From the NCBI RefSeq assembly GCF_010729665.1, contig NZ_AP022610.1, positions 2,108,001 to 2,172,000 on the forward strand: a stretch of 64,000 nucleotides of DNA, in the 5' to 3' direction. A program made the position numbers and the translations under genes. The notes under the pieces were generated by a model that saw only the letters and a program-made list of their open reading frames with translations, was not told the DNA's origin and made no database searches. Shown here one piece after another: positions 17,780 through 27,847 of this stretch (within the stretch, counting starts at the first letter, position 1; each line of letters begins with the position of its first letter). Source of the stretch: Mycolicibacterium madagascariense. Its GTDB lineage: Bacteria > Actinomycetota > Actinomycetes > Mycobacteriales > Mycobacteriaceae.

Positions 17780-18618
17780 TGACGGCACTCGTGCGAAAGA
17801 GCGGGGTGCGCAGGATCGTCCTCCTCACGCTGGGGTGGGAGGATCTGCCGAAATCGGTGTCGGTGCACGGCAGTTCGCCCGAGCTGCGGATGCGTGAGCC
17901 GGTGCCCGGCGTGCTGCTGCAGACCGACGGCGGATGGGTGCTGCTCGATACCGGCTTCAACACGGCACTGATCCGCGACCCGCATCTGCGGCGCCGGTAC
18001 TTCCCCTCGGTGGAGTACCAGCCGCTGCTGCCGGGTCCCGGCGAGCCGATCGAGGAGTCGCTGTTCGAGATCGGCGTCGACGTCGACGACATCCACGTGG
18101 TGGCGCTGTCGCACCTGCACGTCGACCACGCCGGCGGGCTCAAGTTGTTCGCGGGCAAGGTGCCGGTGCACGCGCAGCGGCGGGAGCTCGAATACGGGCT
18201 GTCGAATCATCCCGAGCCGGAACGACATTCGATCTACCGGGTGGACTTCGACGACCCCAACATCGACTGGCAGCTCGCCGACGGCGAAGCCGAGATCGCG
18301 CCGGGCATCACCGCGGTGCCGACGTACGGGCACACGCCCGGGCATCAGAGCTTCGTCGTCGAGCTCGACGAGTCGGTCGGTGGTGACGGCTTCGTCTTCG
18401 CCTTCGACGCCGCCGATCTCACCGAGAACATCGAGCACGAGCTGGCCATCGGCGGGTACATCGGCGTCGAACCGGAGGAGACCGTCGAGCCCATCCGCAG
18501 GCTCAAACAGCTCGCCAAGGACAAGGGCTATCCGCTGATACCCGGCCACGATCCGCACGTGTGGCCCGAACTGGCAGGCCACTTCCACGAACGCTTCGGG
18601 CCGCTGACTCCGACATGA
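17779..18618 (+). CDS. Metallo-beta-lactamase-fold hydrolase, lactonase-like, 279 aa
   Basis: Dinuclear zinc hydrolase. The motif HLHVDH gives ligands H112, H114, D116 and H117. Further ligand candidates are the histidine in YGHTPGHQS, the aspartate in FAFDAAD and the histidine in PGHDPH. This order resembles the AHL-lactonase branch (AttM/AiiA-like), which opens lactones or other cyclic esters and amides. No signal peptide is present, so it acts in the cytosol. The ATG overlaps the upstream stop by ATGA. Alternative assignments within the fold cannot be excluded. Its place between the binding protein and two further tightly coupled genes suggests a catabolic step on the imported substrate. 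Confidence 0.82.
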   Translation: MTALVRKSGVRRIVLLTLGWEDLPKSVSVHGSSPELRMREPVPGVLLQTDGGWVLLDTGFNTALIRDPHLRRRYFPSVEYQPLLPGPGEPIEESLFEIGVDVDDIHVVALSHLHVDHAGGLKLFAGKVPVHAQRRELEYGLSNHPEPERHSIYRVDFDDPNIDWQLADGEAEIAPGITAVPTYGHTPGHQSFVVELDESVGGDGFVFAFDAADLTENIEHELAIGGYIGVEPEETVEPIRRLKQLAKDKGYPLIPGHDPHVWPELAGHFHERFGPLTPT

Positions 18619-19148
18619 CCGCGCCCGTCATCGCCGACTGCGCCGGGCTGTGGCGGCGCAGCCTGCTGATCGGAGCCGACGGCACCCGCGACACCGGCGG
18701 CGATGTGCGGTGGCTGCAGGGGATCACCGGGTACGTCGACTCTCGGGGATTCGCGGGCCGACTCGAGCAGCAGGGCGACGTCTTCCACTGGCACCGTGAC
18801 GTCGACCTGTTGCCGCCGGGGCCCTTTCCCGATGCCGGGGCCATGCTGTGGGACGGCGACGTGCTCGTCGAGACCGGCGTTCACGAGGACTACGTCGAGC
18901 ACTGGGTGCGCGAGGACGGGCCGTCGACGCCCCTCGGAGCGGTCTTCCTCCAGGGGCCCGACGGTGCCGACGGGGTGTGGCTGCGCGTCGGCGACGCGTT
19001 CGGCTGGGCCGGTGGGGGCACCGTCGTCATCGGCACCGTGGGGGATTCGCACTGGCAACGCCTGAGCGACGGCCGGTCCGCGGCCGGGCTCGAGGTCGAC
19101 GGGGCGACGTGGACCATCCAACGAAGCGAAGGAAGCATGCACTCATGA
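18615..19148 (+). CDS. Unrecognised protein, possibly lipocalin-like, 177 aa
   Basis: No family is recognised with confidence. The protein has no signal peptide or membrane segment and is rich in tryptophan and aromatic residues (LWRRSLL, VRWLQGITGYVDSR, FHWHRDVDLLPPG). The beta-rich pattern with WLQ...YVD recalls small lipocalin-like or HRI1-type barrels, but this is only a resemblance by eye. ATGA overlaps at both ends show that it is translated as part of the operon and probably needed in the same pathway, perhaps as a binding or accessory protein. Its presence in a GlnR/AmtR-controlled unit is the main clue. Confidence 0.7.
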   Translation: MTAPVIADCAGLWRRSLLIGADGTRDTGGDVRWLQGITGYVDSRGFAGRLEQQGDVFHWHRDVDLLPPGPFPDAGAMLWDGDVLVETGVHEDYVEHWVREDGPSTPLGAVFLQGPDGADGVWLRVGDAFGWAGGGTVVIGTVGDSHWQRLSDGRSAAGLEVDGATWTIQRSEGSMHS

Positions 19149-20173
19149 GCGCGTTCACGTCGGTGCCCATCGTCGACATCAGCGGCCTGCGATCCACCGA
19201 CGACCACGAATGGTCAAGGGTGGCAACCGAACTCGGCACCGCCGCCCGCGAGGTCGGCTTCTTCTACGTCAGCGGGACGGGCGTCGACGAGGCGCGGTTC
19301 GCGCGTCTGCTGGCGGCCACCAGGGAATTCTTCGCCCTCCCCGTGGAGGAGAAGATGCGCAGCTACATCGGTCTGTCGCGGTGTCACCGCGGCTACGTGC
19401 CCGTCGGCGAGGAGGGGGTGGAGAACGGCGTGCCCGACCTGAAGGAGGCGTTCGACACCGCCCTGGACCTGCCCGCCGACGATCCCGACTACCTGGCGGG
19501 CAACCCAATGCTCGGGCCCAACACGTGGCCCGAACTACCCGGCTTCGCCGAGGCCGTCACCGACTACTACCAGGCGGTGCTGGAGGTCGGGCACCTGCTG
19601 CTGCGCGCCTTCGCCGTCGCGCTCGGCGAGGACCCCGACACGTTCACCCGCCACGCCGCCAAGACACCGAGCCAGCTGCGGCTGGTGCACTATCCCTACG
19701 ACCCGAACGCGGTGGATGCGCTCGGCATTGGCGCGCACACCGACTACGAGTGCTTCACGCTGCTGAAGCCGACGGCGCCCGGCCTGGAGGTGCTCAACGG
19801 TGCGGGGGAGTGGATCGACGTGCCGCCGGTGCCGGGCACCTTCGTCGTCAACGTCGGTGACCTGCTGGAGCTGTGGACGAACGGCGCCTTCATCGCCACG
19901 AGCCACCGCGTGCGCAAGGTCGTCGAGGAGCGCTACTCGTTCCCGCTGTTCTTCAACGTCGACTACGACACCGAGGTGAAACCGCTGCCGCAATTCGCGT
20001 CACCCGACGGCGAGGACCGCCCACCCCTGCGCGCGGGCGAGCACCTATTCGCCCAGACCGCACAGTCCTTCGCCTACCTGCGGCGCCGCATCGAGAGTGG
20101 TGAGCTGGTGCTGCCCGAGGGATCGCTGCGGCTCAACCAGTTCGGCCAGCAGGCGCTGCAGGGCGTGGAGTAG
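19145..20173 (+). CDS. 2-oxoglutarate/Fe(II)-dependent oxygenase, isopenicillin N synthase-like, 342 aa
   Basis: Non-haem iron oxygenase. An N-terminal DIOX_N-type domain (VPIVDISGLR, REVGFFYVSGTGV) precedes the double-stranded beta-helix core. Iron ligands are H198, D200 (GAHTDYE) and H254 (ATSHRV); the 2-oxoglutarate site is R263-Y-S265. Such enzymes hydroxylate or desaturate amino acids and related compounds. A few relatives, including the ethylene-forming enzyme and plant homoarginine hydroxylases, release guanidine from guanidino substrates. In an operon co-regulated with a possible guanidine carboxylase this is an attractive hypothesis, not a demonstrated role. The ATG overlaps the upstream stop; last gene of the operon. 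Confidence 0.88.
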   Translation: MSAFTSVPIVDISGLRSTDDHEWSRVATELGTAAREVGFFYVSGTGVDEARFARLLAATREFFALPVEEKMRSYIGLSRCHRGYVPVGEEGVENGVPDLKEAFDTALDLPADDPDYLAGNPMLGPNTWPELPGFAEAVTDYYQAVLEVGHLLLRAFAVALGEDPDTFTRHAAKTPSQLRLVHYPYDPNAVDALGIGAHTDYECFTLLKPTAPGLEVLNGAGEWIDVPPVPGTFVVNVGDLLELWTNGAFIATSHRVRKVVEERYSFPLFFNVDYDTEVKPLPQFASPDGEDRPPLRAGEHLFAQTAQSFAYLRRRIESGELVLPEGSLRLNQFGQQALQGVE

Positions 20174-20174
20174 G

Positions 20175-20230
20175 CCCGGTCTTGGCGGTACCGCCGGGTC
20201 TTGGTGGTACGGCCGGGTCTGGTGGCACTA
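20175..20230. repeat. Three degenerate copies of a 19-bp tandem repeat
   Basis: Units of the type CCGGGTCTTGGTGGTACGG start at 20175, 20194 and 20213. The first two differ at a few positions and the third is shortened. They begin two bases after the oxygenase stop, between convergent genes. The function is unclear. Confidence 0.5.
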
Positions 20231-20241
20231 TCCCGTGCGCA

Positions 20242-20283
20242 GGCGTCATCATTCGTTGACGATCGTCATCACATGATGACGCC
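20242..20283. terminator. Nested inverted repeats between convergent genes, possible bidirectional terminator
   Basis: GGCGTCATCA (20242-20251) pairs with TGATGACGCC (20274-20283). Inside lie the perfect palindrome GACGATCGTC (20258-20267) and GTCATC-ACAT-GATGAC (20265-20280). The element separates the oxygenase stop (20173) from the fecB stop (20332). It has no T-run, so an operator or other role is also possible. Confidence 0.45.
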
Positions 20284-20331
20284 CCCGACTGCGTACCCAC
20301 TCCCGGAGACCGCCGGAGAGTCGCGGCCGGC

Positions 20332-21432
20332 TCAGTTGATGGGCGCGTTGACGAAGCGTAGATCGGCGAGCATGCCGCGGGCGGCGACGAGGCCCTGGCC
20401 GGTCTGCCACACCTCGTCGTTGACGATGAAGACGCGATTGTCCTTGGTGGCAGACAACTTTCGCCACGCGTCACTCTCCAGCACGGCGTCGGCGCGTTCC
20501 TTGGCCGCGGGGGAGTCGAACGTCAGGTAGACGATGTCGCCGTCGGCCGCCGAGAAGTCCGTCGACTTGGTCACCTGCGACGTGCTGATCTCCTGGTAGG
20601 GCTTGTCCTTGAACCGCTGCGCGATGGGCCGGTCGGCGCCGATCGCGCTGAGCACGCTGGCGGGGAAGTCGTCGGTGCCGTAGACCCGCAGGGTGTTCTG
20701 GGTCAGCTGCACCACCGACACCTGATAGTGGGTCGCGTCGTCGTCGGCACCGGTCTTGGCGGCGGCCTGCTGGAAACCGGCGAGCAGCGCGGTGGCGGCG
20801 TCGTTGCGGCCCGTCGCCGCGCCGACGGTGCGCAGCGTGTCCTGCCAGCCCGGCCCCGGCGGACCGGTGAACACCGTCGGCGCGATGCCCGACAGCTCGC
20901 CGTAGGCCTCCGGCGTGAGCGCCTCGGAACCGAGGATGAGGTCGGGGTTGGCGGCCTTGATCGCGCCGACGTCGGGGGTGGAGCGGGTGCCCGCCGGCGG
21001 CACGGCGTGGATGACCGAACCGAGGTAGGAGGGTTGGCTCGACGACCCGTCGGCCAGTGCGGCGGCGACGATGCGCGACTGCAGCCCCAGCGCGCACAGC
21101 GCGTCGAGCTGGTCGCCGGACAGCACCACGATGCGCTGCGGATCGGCGGGCACCTCGGTGGTGCCTGCCGCGTGGCGTACCTCGCGCGTCGGCGGCCCGT
21201 CGTCGACCGGGGCCGGGTTGGGCGCGCAGGAGTCGTCGGGTCGACGGTCGTTGCCGAGGACGCCGGCGCCCGCGATCGCCGTGGTGCTGGTCACCACCGC
21301 CGACGCCGCGTCGGGGTTCGCCGGGGCACTCCCGCCGTCGTCACCGCACCCGCTGACCAGCGTGATGACGAGTGCCGTCACGATCGCCACGCCGGCGGCG
21401 ATCGCACCCATCCGCGCTCTGGCTGCCGACAC
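20332..21432 (-). CDS. fecB: Iron-siderophore-type substrate-binding lipoprotein FecB, 366 aa
   Basis: Periplasmic binding protein of the FecB/BtuF class III fold, anchored by a lipid. The signal peptide ends in LVSGC with C29 as the modified residue, then a long Ala/Gly/Ser linker, then the binding fold from about residue 85 (REVRHAAGTTEVPADPQRIVVLSG). In mycobacteria the orthologue (Rv3044) is linked to siderophore-mediated iron uptake and envelope integrity. No permease or ATPase gene is adjacent. The GTG at 21432 lies 7 bases after a TACGGT -10 box, so the message is probably leaderless. It is divergent from ctaD, as in M. tuberculosis. Confidence 0.92.
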   Translation of the reverse strand: MSAARARMGAIAAGVAIVTALVITLVSGCGDDGGSAPANPDAASAVVTSTTAIAGAGVLGNDRRPDDSCAPNPAPVDDGPPTREVRHAAGTTEVPADPQRIVVLSGDQLDALCALGLQSRIVAAALADGSSSQPSYLGSVIHAVPPAGTRSTPDVGAIKAANPDLILGSEALTPEAYGELSGIAPTVFTGPPGPGWQDTLRTVGAATGRNDAATALLAGFQQAAAKTGADDDATHYQVSVVQLTQNTLRVYGTDDFPASVLSAIGADRPIAQRFKDKPYQEISTSQVTKSTDFSAADGDIVYLTFDSPAAKERADAVLESDAWRKLSATKDNRVFIVNDEVWQTGQGLVAARGMLADLRFVNAPIN

Positions 21433-21439
21433 GCCGCCG

Positions 21440-21445
21440 ACCGTA
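21440..21445 (-). promoter_or_regulatory. -10 box for leaderless fecB
   Basis: TACGGT on the minus strand ends 7 bases before the GTG at 21432, which places the expected transcription start at or next to the start codon. Confidence 0.5.
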
Positions 21446-21504
21446 CCAACGCCAGGTCAGGTGACGTCGGCTGGGGAGTTATTACCAATTACGACGGTTT
21501 GTAG

Positions 21505-23331
<1,827 letters not shown>

Positions 23332-23342
23332 GCGAGCGGTAG

Positions 23343-24590
<1,248 letters not shown>

Positions 24591-24614
24591 TTTCTCCCCG
24601 CCTAGCCCCCTCCC

Positions 24615-24674
24615 GCGAGCAGCCGCAAACGTGCGCGACACGCCGTGTGCCGGCGCATGTTTGCGTCTGCTCGC
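24615..24674. terminator. Long imperfect hairpin, bidirectional terminator between serB2 and the MocR gene
   Basis: Arms 24615-24636 and 24653-24674 pair at 20 of 22 positions, with a second ACAC/GTGT stem in the loop. It lies 24 bp after the serB2 stop and 5 bp before the stop of the convergent gene. The arm sequence GCGAGCAG-N-CGCAAA resembles a motif I recall as recurrent between convergent genes in mycobacterial genomes. Confidence 0.7.
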
Positions 24675-24679
24675 CGGGG

Positions 24680-26134
24680 TTAGACGACCACGGCGCCGAC
24701 GTCCGGTGCCGTCGCGCCGGCGCCGGTGACGCTGCGCCACGCCCGCGCCAGCAGGGCGATGGCCTCGGTCAGCTGCTCGTTGGGCAGGGTGTAGGGCACG
24801 CGGATGAACCGTTCGAGCGTGCCGTCCACGCCGAAGCGCGGACCCGGCGGAATCTCGAGTCCCATCCGCGAGGCCGCCGCCGAGAGCGCCGTGCTCATGG
24901 GGGCGGGCAGCCGTACCCATAGGGACATGCCGCCTCTGCTGGGGTCGGGCCGCCAGTCCGGCAGGTGCTCGTCGAGCAGGGCCAGCAGCAGCGCCCGTCG
25001 CGCCAGCAGGGTCTCGCGGCGCTCGGGCATCAGCTCGTCGGCCTGGGCGAGAAGCGTTGCGGCAGCGAGCTGTTCGATGATGGGGGTGCCCATGTCGAGG
25101 GAGGGCCGCATGGCGCCGATGGTCGTCAGGGCGCTCCGCTCGGCGCGAATCCAGCCGATGCGCAGCCCACCCCAGCACGACTTCGACATCGAGCCGACGG
25201 TCAGCACCAGATCGCGTCGGGAGGTCATCGACGCGGCGAGCGGCGGGGGCACCTCCTCGTCGAGCCAGATGTCGGTGATGGTCTCGTCGACGATGGTGCG
25301 CGTGCGGGTCTCGGCGATGATCCGTGCAAGCCGTCGCCGGCCGTCGGACGGCAGCGTCATCCCCGTCGGGTTGTGGTTGTCGGGGATGAGGTAGGCCAGA
25401 TTCGGCGACAGTTGGCGAACGGCGGCCTCGACGGCGTCCAGTTCCCAGCCGTCGCGGGTCATGGCGACCGGGACGGGCCGCAGTCCTCGGCTGGCCATCG
25501 TCGCCAGGGCGCCGTGATAGGTGGGCTGCTCCACCAGGACGCGGTCGCCGGGTTGGGTGTAGGTGGCCAGGATCAGCCCGATCGCGTGCAGCGCGCCGGT
25601 GGTCACCATGACCTCGTCGGGATCGGTGGGAAGCCCACGGGCGCAATATCTCTCGGCGATCGCCTCGCGCAGGGGAGCGACCCCGACGAGCTCGATGCCG
25701 ATGTCGTCGAGGTAGGGCGTGACTCGGGCGGCGGCCTCGGCGAAGGCCCGTGCGACGGCGGTCGCGGGCGCGGCGAGGGTGGCTGCGGCGAGATTGGCTC
25801 CCGCCGTCCCGGTGAACGTGGCCCCGGCGTGCGCACCGTCGATCGGCAGGGCGGTCGTGCTGCGGGCGCCCCGGCGACCGTTCAGGTAGCCGTCCTCGCG
25901 CAGCTGGGTGTAGGCGGCGGTGACGGTGGTGCGCGAGACGCGCAGCGCGTCGGCCAGCGCGCGTTCGCTGGGCAGTTGAGCGCCGACGGGCAGGCGGCCG
26001 TCGACGATCAGCATGCGCAGTCCATCGGACAGCCCGTGGTAGGCCGGTCCGCTGCCACTGGTGGTCCGCCAGTTGCCCAGTTCGCGCGAGAGCAGGTCCA
26101 CGTCGAGCCGTCGTCCACCCAGTTCGACACTCAT
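24680..26134 (-). CDS. MocR-type GntR/aminotransferase-fold regulator, 484 aa
   Basis: Fusion of a GntR winged helix (about 25-95: GPAYHGLSDGLRMLIVDGRLPVGAQLPSERALADALRVSRTTVTAAY) with a class I aminotransferase fold that binds pyridoxal phosphate. The PLP-lysine segment is VGSMSKSCWGGLRIGWI, and DNHNPTG and VDETITD are the usual cofactor contacts. MocR proteins sense PLP or an amino-acid adduct and regulate a neighbouring gene. Here the divergent partner is a YczE-family membrane protein, a combination often seen for this subgroup. The ATG at 26134 gives the family N-terminus (SVELGGRRLDVDLL). Confidence 0.9.
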   Translation of the reverse strand: MSVELGGRRLDVDLLSRELGNWRTTSGSGPAYHGLSDGLRMLIVDGRLPVGAQLPSERALADALRVSRTTVTAAYTQLREDGYLNGRRGARSTTALPIDGAHAGATFTGTAGANLAAATLAAPATAVARAFAEAAARVTPYLDDIGIELVGVAPLREAIAERYCARGLPTDPDEVMVTTGALHAIGLILATYTQPGDRVLVEQPTYHGALATMASRGLRPVPVAMTRDGWELDAVEAAVRQLSPNLAYLIPDNHNPTGMTLPSDGRRRLARIIAETRTRTIVDETITDIWLDEEVPPPLAASMTSRRDLVLTVGSMSKSCWGGLRIGWIRAERSALTTIGAMRPSLDMGTPIIEQLAAATLLAQADELMPERRETLLARRALLLALLDEHLPDWRPDPSRGGMSLWVRLPAPMSTALSAAASRMGLEIPPGPRFGVDGTLERFIRVPYTLPNEQLTEAIALLARAWRSVTGAGATAPDVGAVVV

Positions 26135-26152
26135 CGAGGCCACTTTGCCGCA

Positions 26153-26177
26153 ACTGGCTATTGATGGCAAGGCCAGT
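26153..26177. promoter_or_regulatory. Inverted repeat in the MocR/YczE divergent region, candidate operator
   Basis: ACTGGC (26153-26158) is mirrored by GCCAGT (26172-26177), with the inner direct copies TGGC-TATTGA-TGGC. It lies 19-43 bp upstream of the MocR start and just before the small ORF at 26197, so it is the natural site for autoregulation and control of yczE. Confidence 0.5.
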
Positions 26178-26196
26178 CTTGGCTCAGGATCAGCGC

Positions 26197-26361
26197 ATGG
26201 CACGGAACTGGACCTCGAGGATGACCCGCAGGGCACGGGAGCTGGGGCGGGTCTACCGCATTTCACCCCGCATTGGCGACTTCGTCGCGGAGGACTCGGA
26301 CTCCCGCCGGGTTCGCAGCGAGCTCGACGCCATCCGCGCCCGTTTCCCGGACCACGCATGA
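26197..26361 (+). CDS. Small basic ORF upstream of yczE, 54 aa
   Basis: Begins MARNWTSRMTRRARELGRVY and is strongly basic at the N-terminus and acidic to mixed after it, with no membrane segment. Its TGA overlaps the ATG of the YczE gene (ATGA), the pattern of translational coupling. It is the only open frame filling the space between the putative MocR operator and yczE. No family is recognised. It may be a real small protein or a leader peptide for yczE. Confidence 0.5.
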   Translation: MARNWTSRMTRRARELGRVYRISPRIGDFVAEDSDSRRVRSELDAIRARFPDHA

Positions 26362-27047
26362 CGCGCACCATTCGACGCGGGGCGGCACTGTTGATCGGGC
26401 TCACCGGCTACGGACTGTCGATGGCCGTCATGGTGCGCGCCGGCCTCGGGCTGGACCCGTGGGACGTGTTCCACCAGGGCCTCGCGGCCCGCACGGGCCT
26501 GACGTTCGGCGTCACGACGGCCGTGGTGGGCGTGGCGGTGCTGCTGGCCTGGATCCCGCTGCGCAACCGGCCGGGCGTCGGCACGGTCGCCAACGTCGTC
26601 GTCATCGCCGTCACCGTGGACGCGGCGCTCGCCGTCCTGCCCGCGCCGACCGCCCTGCCCGTCCGCATCGCCATGATGGTCGGCGCCGTCGTCCTCAACG
26701 CCTTCAGCTCCGTGCTGTACATCGGCGCCGGCCTCGGCCCCGGTCCGCGCGACGGCCTGATGACCGGACTGGTGGCCAGGACCGGACGCTCGGTGCGCCT
26801 GGTGCGTACGTCGATCGAGGCGACCGTGCTGGCCGCGGGGTGGCTGCTGGGTGGCAGCGTCGGGGTGGGCACGGTGCTCTACGCGTTCGGCATCGGTCCG
26901 CTGGTGCAGCTGATTCTGAGCGTGACGCCGGTGCGGTGGCTCGCCGTGAGCGGGTGGGCGTTCACCGAACCCCGCCTGACTACGATGGGCGAGTGCCGCC
27001 CGCCCGCTCCGACGACCGAGACGACCCCGTCGACCCAGACCTCCTGA
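26358..27047 (+). CDS. YczE/YyaS/YitT-family integral membrane protein, 229 aa
   Basis: Five or so hydrophobic helices with the family's recurring pattern GLTGYGLSMAVMVRAGLGLDPWDVFHQGLA near the N-terminus and LGPGPRDGLMTGLVARTG in the second half. The two halves look like an internal duplication of the G-L-x-P-x-D segment. The function of the family is poorly known; members are commonly paired with MocR regulators and thought to be transporters or membrane factors under their control. The start overlaps the small ORF upstream. The 3' end overlaps the GTG start and promoter of the next gene by about 55 bp. Confidence 0.85.
   Translation: MTRTIRRGAALLIGLTGYGLSMAVMVRAGLGLDPWDVFHQGLAARTGLTFGVTTAVVGVAVLLAWIPLRNRPGVGTVANVVVIAVTVDAALAVLPAPTALPVRIAMMVGAVVLNAFSSVLYIGAGLGPGPRDGLMTGLVARTGRSVRLVRTSIEATVLAAGWLLGGSVGVGTVLYAFGIGPLVQLILSVTPVRWLAVSGWAFTEPRLTTMGECRPPAPTTETTPSTQTS
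26981..26986 (+). promoter_or_regulatory. -10 box for the leaderless ABC ATPase gene, inside yczE
   Basis: TACGAT is followed after six bases by the GTG at 26993, the spacing expected of a leaderless mycobacterial message. It sits within the last codons of yczE. Confidence 0.55.
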
Positions 27048-27847
27048 TCGACTTCGCCAGAGTCACGCTGCGTCGCGGTGGCAAGACCCTCGTCGGACCC
27101 GTCACGTGGGCCGTCGAACTCGACGAGCGCTGGGTGGTCATCGGACCCAACGGCGCAGGCAAGACGTCTCTGCTGCGCATCGCCGCGGCCATGGAGCACC
27201 CGTCGTCGGGGACGGCGTACGTCCTCGGCGAGCGGCTCGGCAGGACCGACATGTCCGAACTGCGCGCACGGGTCGGGCTGAGCTCGTCGGCTCTGTCGCA
27301 GCGCGTGCCCGACGACGAGGTGGTGCGCGACCTGGTGGTGTCCGCCGGCTACGCCGTGCTGGGCCGGTGGCGCGAACGCTACGAGGACGTCGACTACGAG
27401 CAGGCCGTCGACATGCTGGAAAGCCTTGGCGCAGAACACCTTGCGGACCGCACCTACGGCACGCTGTCGGAGGGTGAACGCAAACGAGTGCTGATCGCCC
27501 GGTCGCTGATGACCGACCCCGAGCTGCTGCTGCTCGACGAACCCGCCGCCGGACTGGACCTCGGTGGCCGCGAGGAGCTGGTGTCCCGGCTGGCCGACCT
27601 GGCCGCCGATCCCGACGCACCGGCCACCGTCCTGGTCACCCATCACGTGGAGGAGATTCCGCCGGGGTTCAGCCACGGCCTGATCCTGTCGGAGGGCACC
27701 GTCGTCGCCTCCGGCCTGCTGAGCGACGTCCTGACGTCGGACAACCTGTCGAAGGCCTTCGGCCAGTCGATCGCGCTGGACGTGATCGACGGGCGGTACT
27801 TCGCGCGACGGACCCGCACCCGCGCAGCACATAGGAGAGCCAAGTGA
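26993..27847 (+). CDS. ABC transporter ATP-binding protein (Rv3041c homologue), 284 aa
   Basis: Stand-alone nucleotide-binding protein with Walker A GPNGAGKT, a C-loop LSEGERKR (variant of LSGGQ), Walker B ELLLLDEPAAGLD and switch VTHHVEE. The pattern resembles iron- or molybdate-type ATPases of the YlmA/ModF kind. No permease gene is adjacent, so the partner is unknown, or the protein acts without one. The GTG at 26993 fits the leaderless promoter; the first 15 residues are acidic and polar. The stop overlaps the next start by GTGA. Confidence 0.85.
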   Translation: MPPARSDDRDDPVDPDLLIDFARVTLRRGGKTLVGPVTWAVELDERWVVIGPNGAGKTSLLRIAAAMEHPSSGTAYVLGERLGRTDMSELRARVGLSSSALSQRVPDDEVVRDLVVSAGYAVLGRWRERYEDVDYEQAVDMLESLGAEHLADRTYGTLSEGERKRVLIARSLMTDPELLLLDEPAAGLDLGGREELVSRLADLAADPDAPATVLVTHHVEEIPPGFSHGLILSEGTVVASGLLSDVLTSDNLSKAFGQSIALDVIDGRYFARRTRTRAAHRRAK

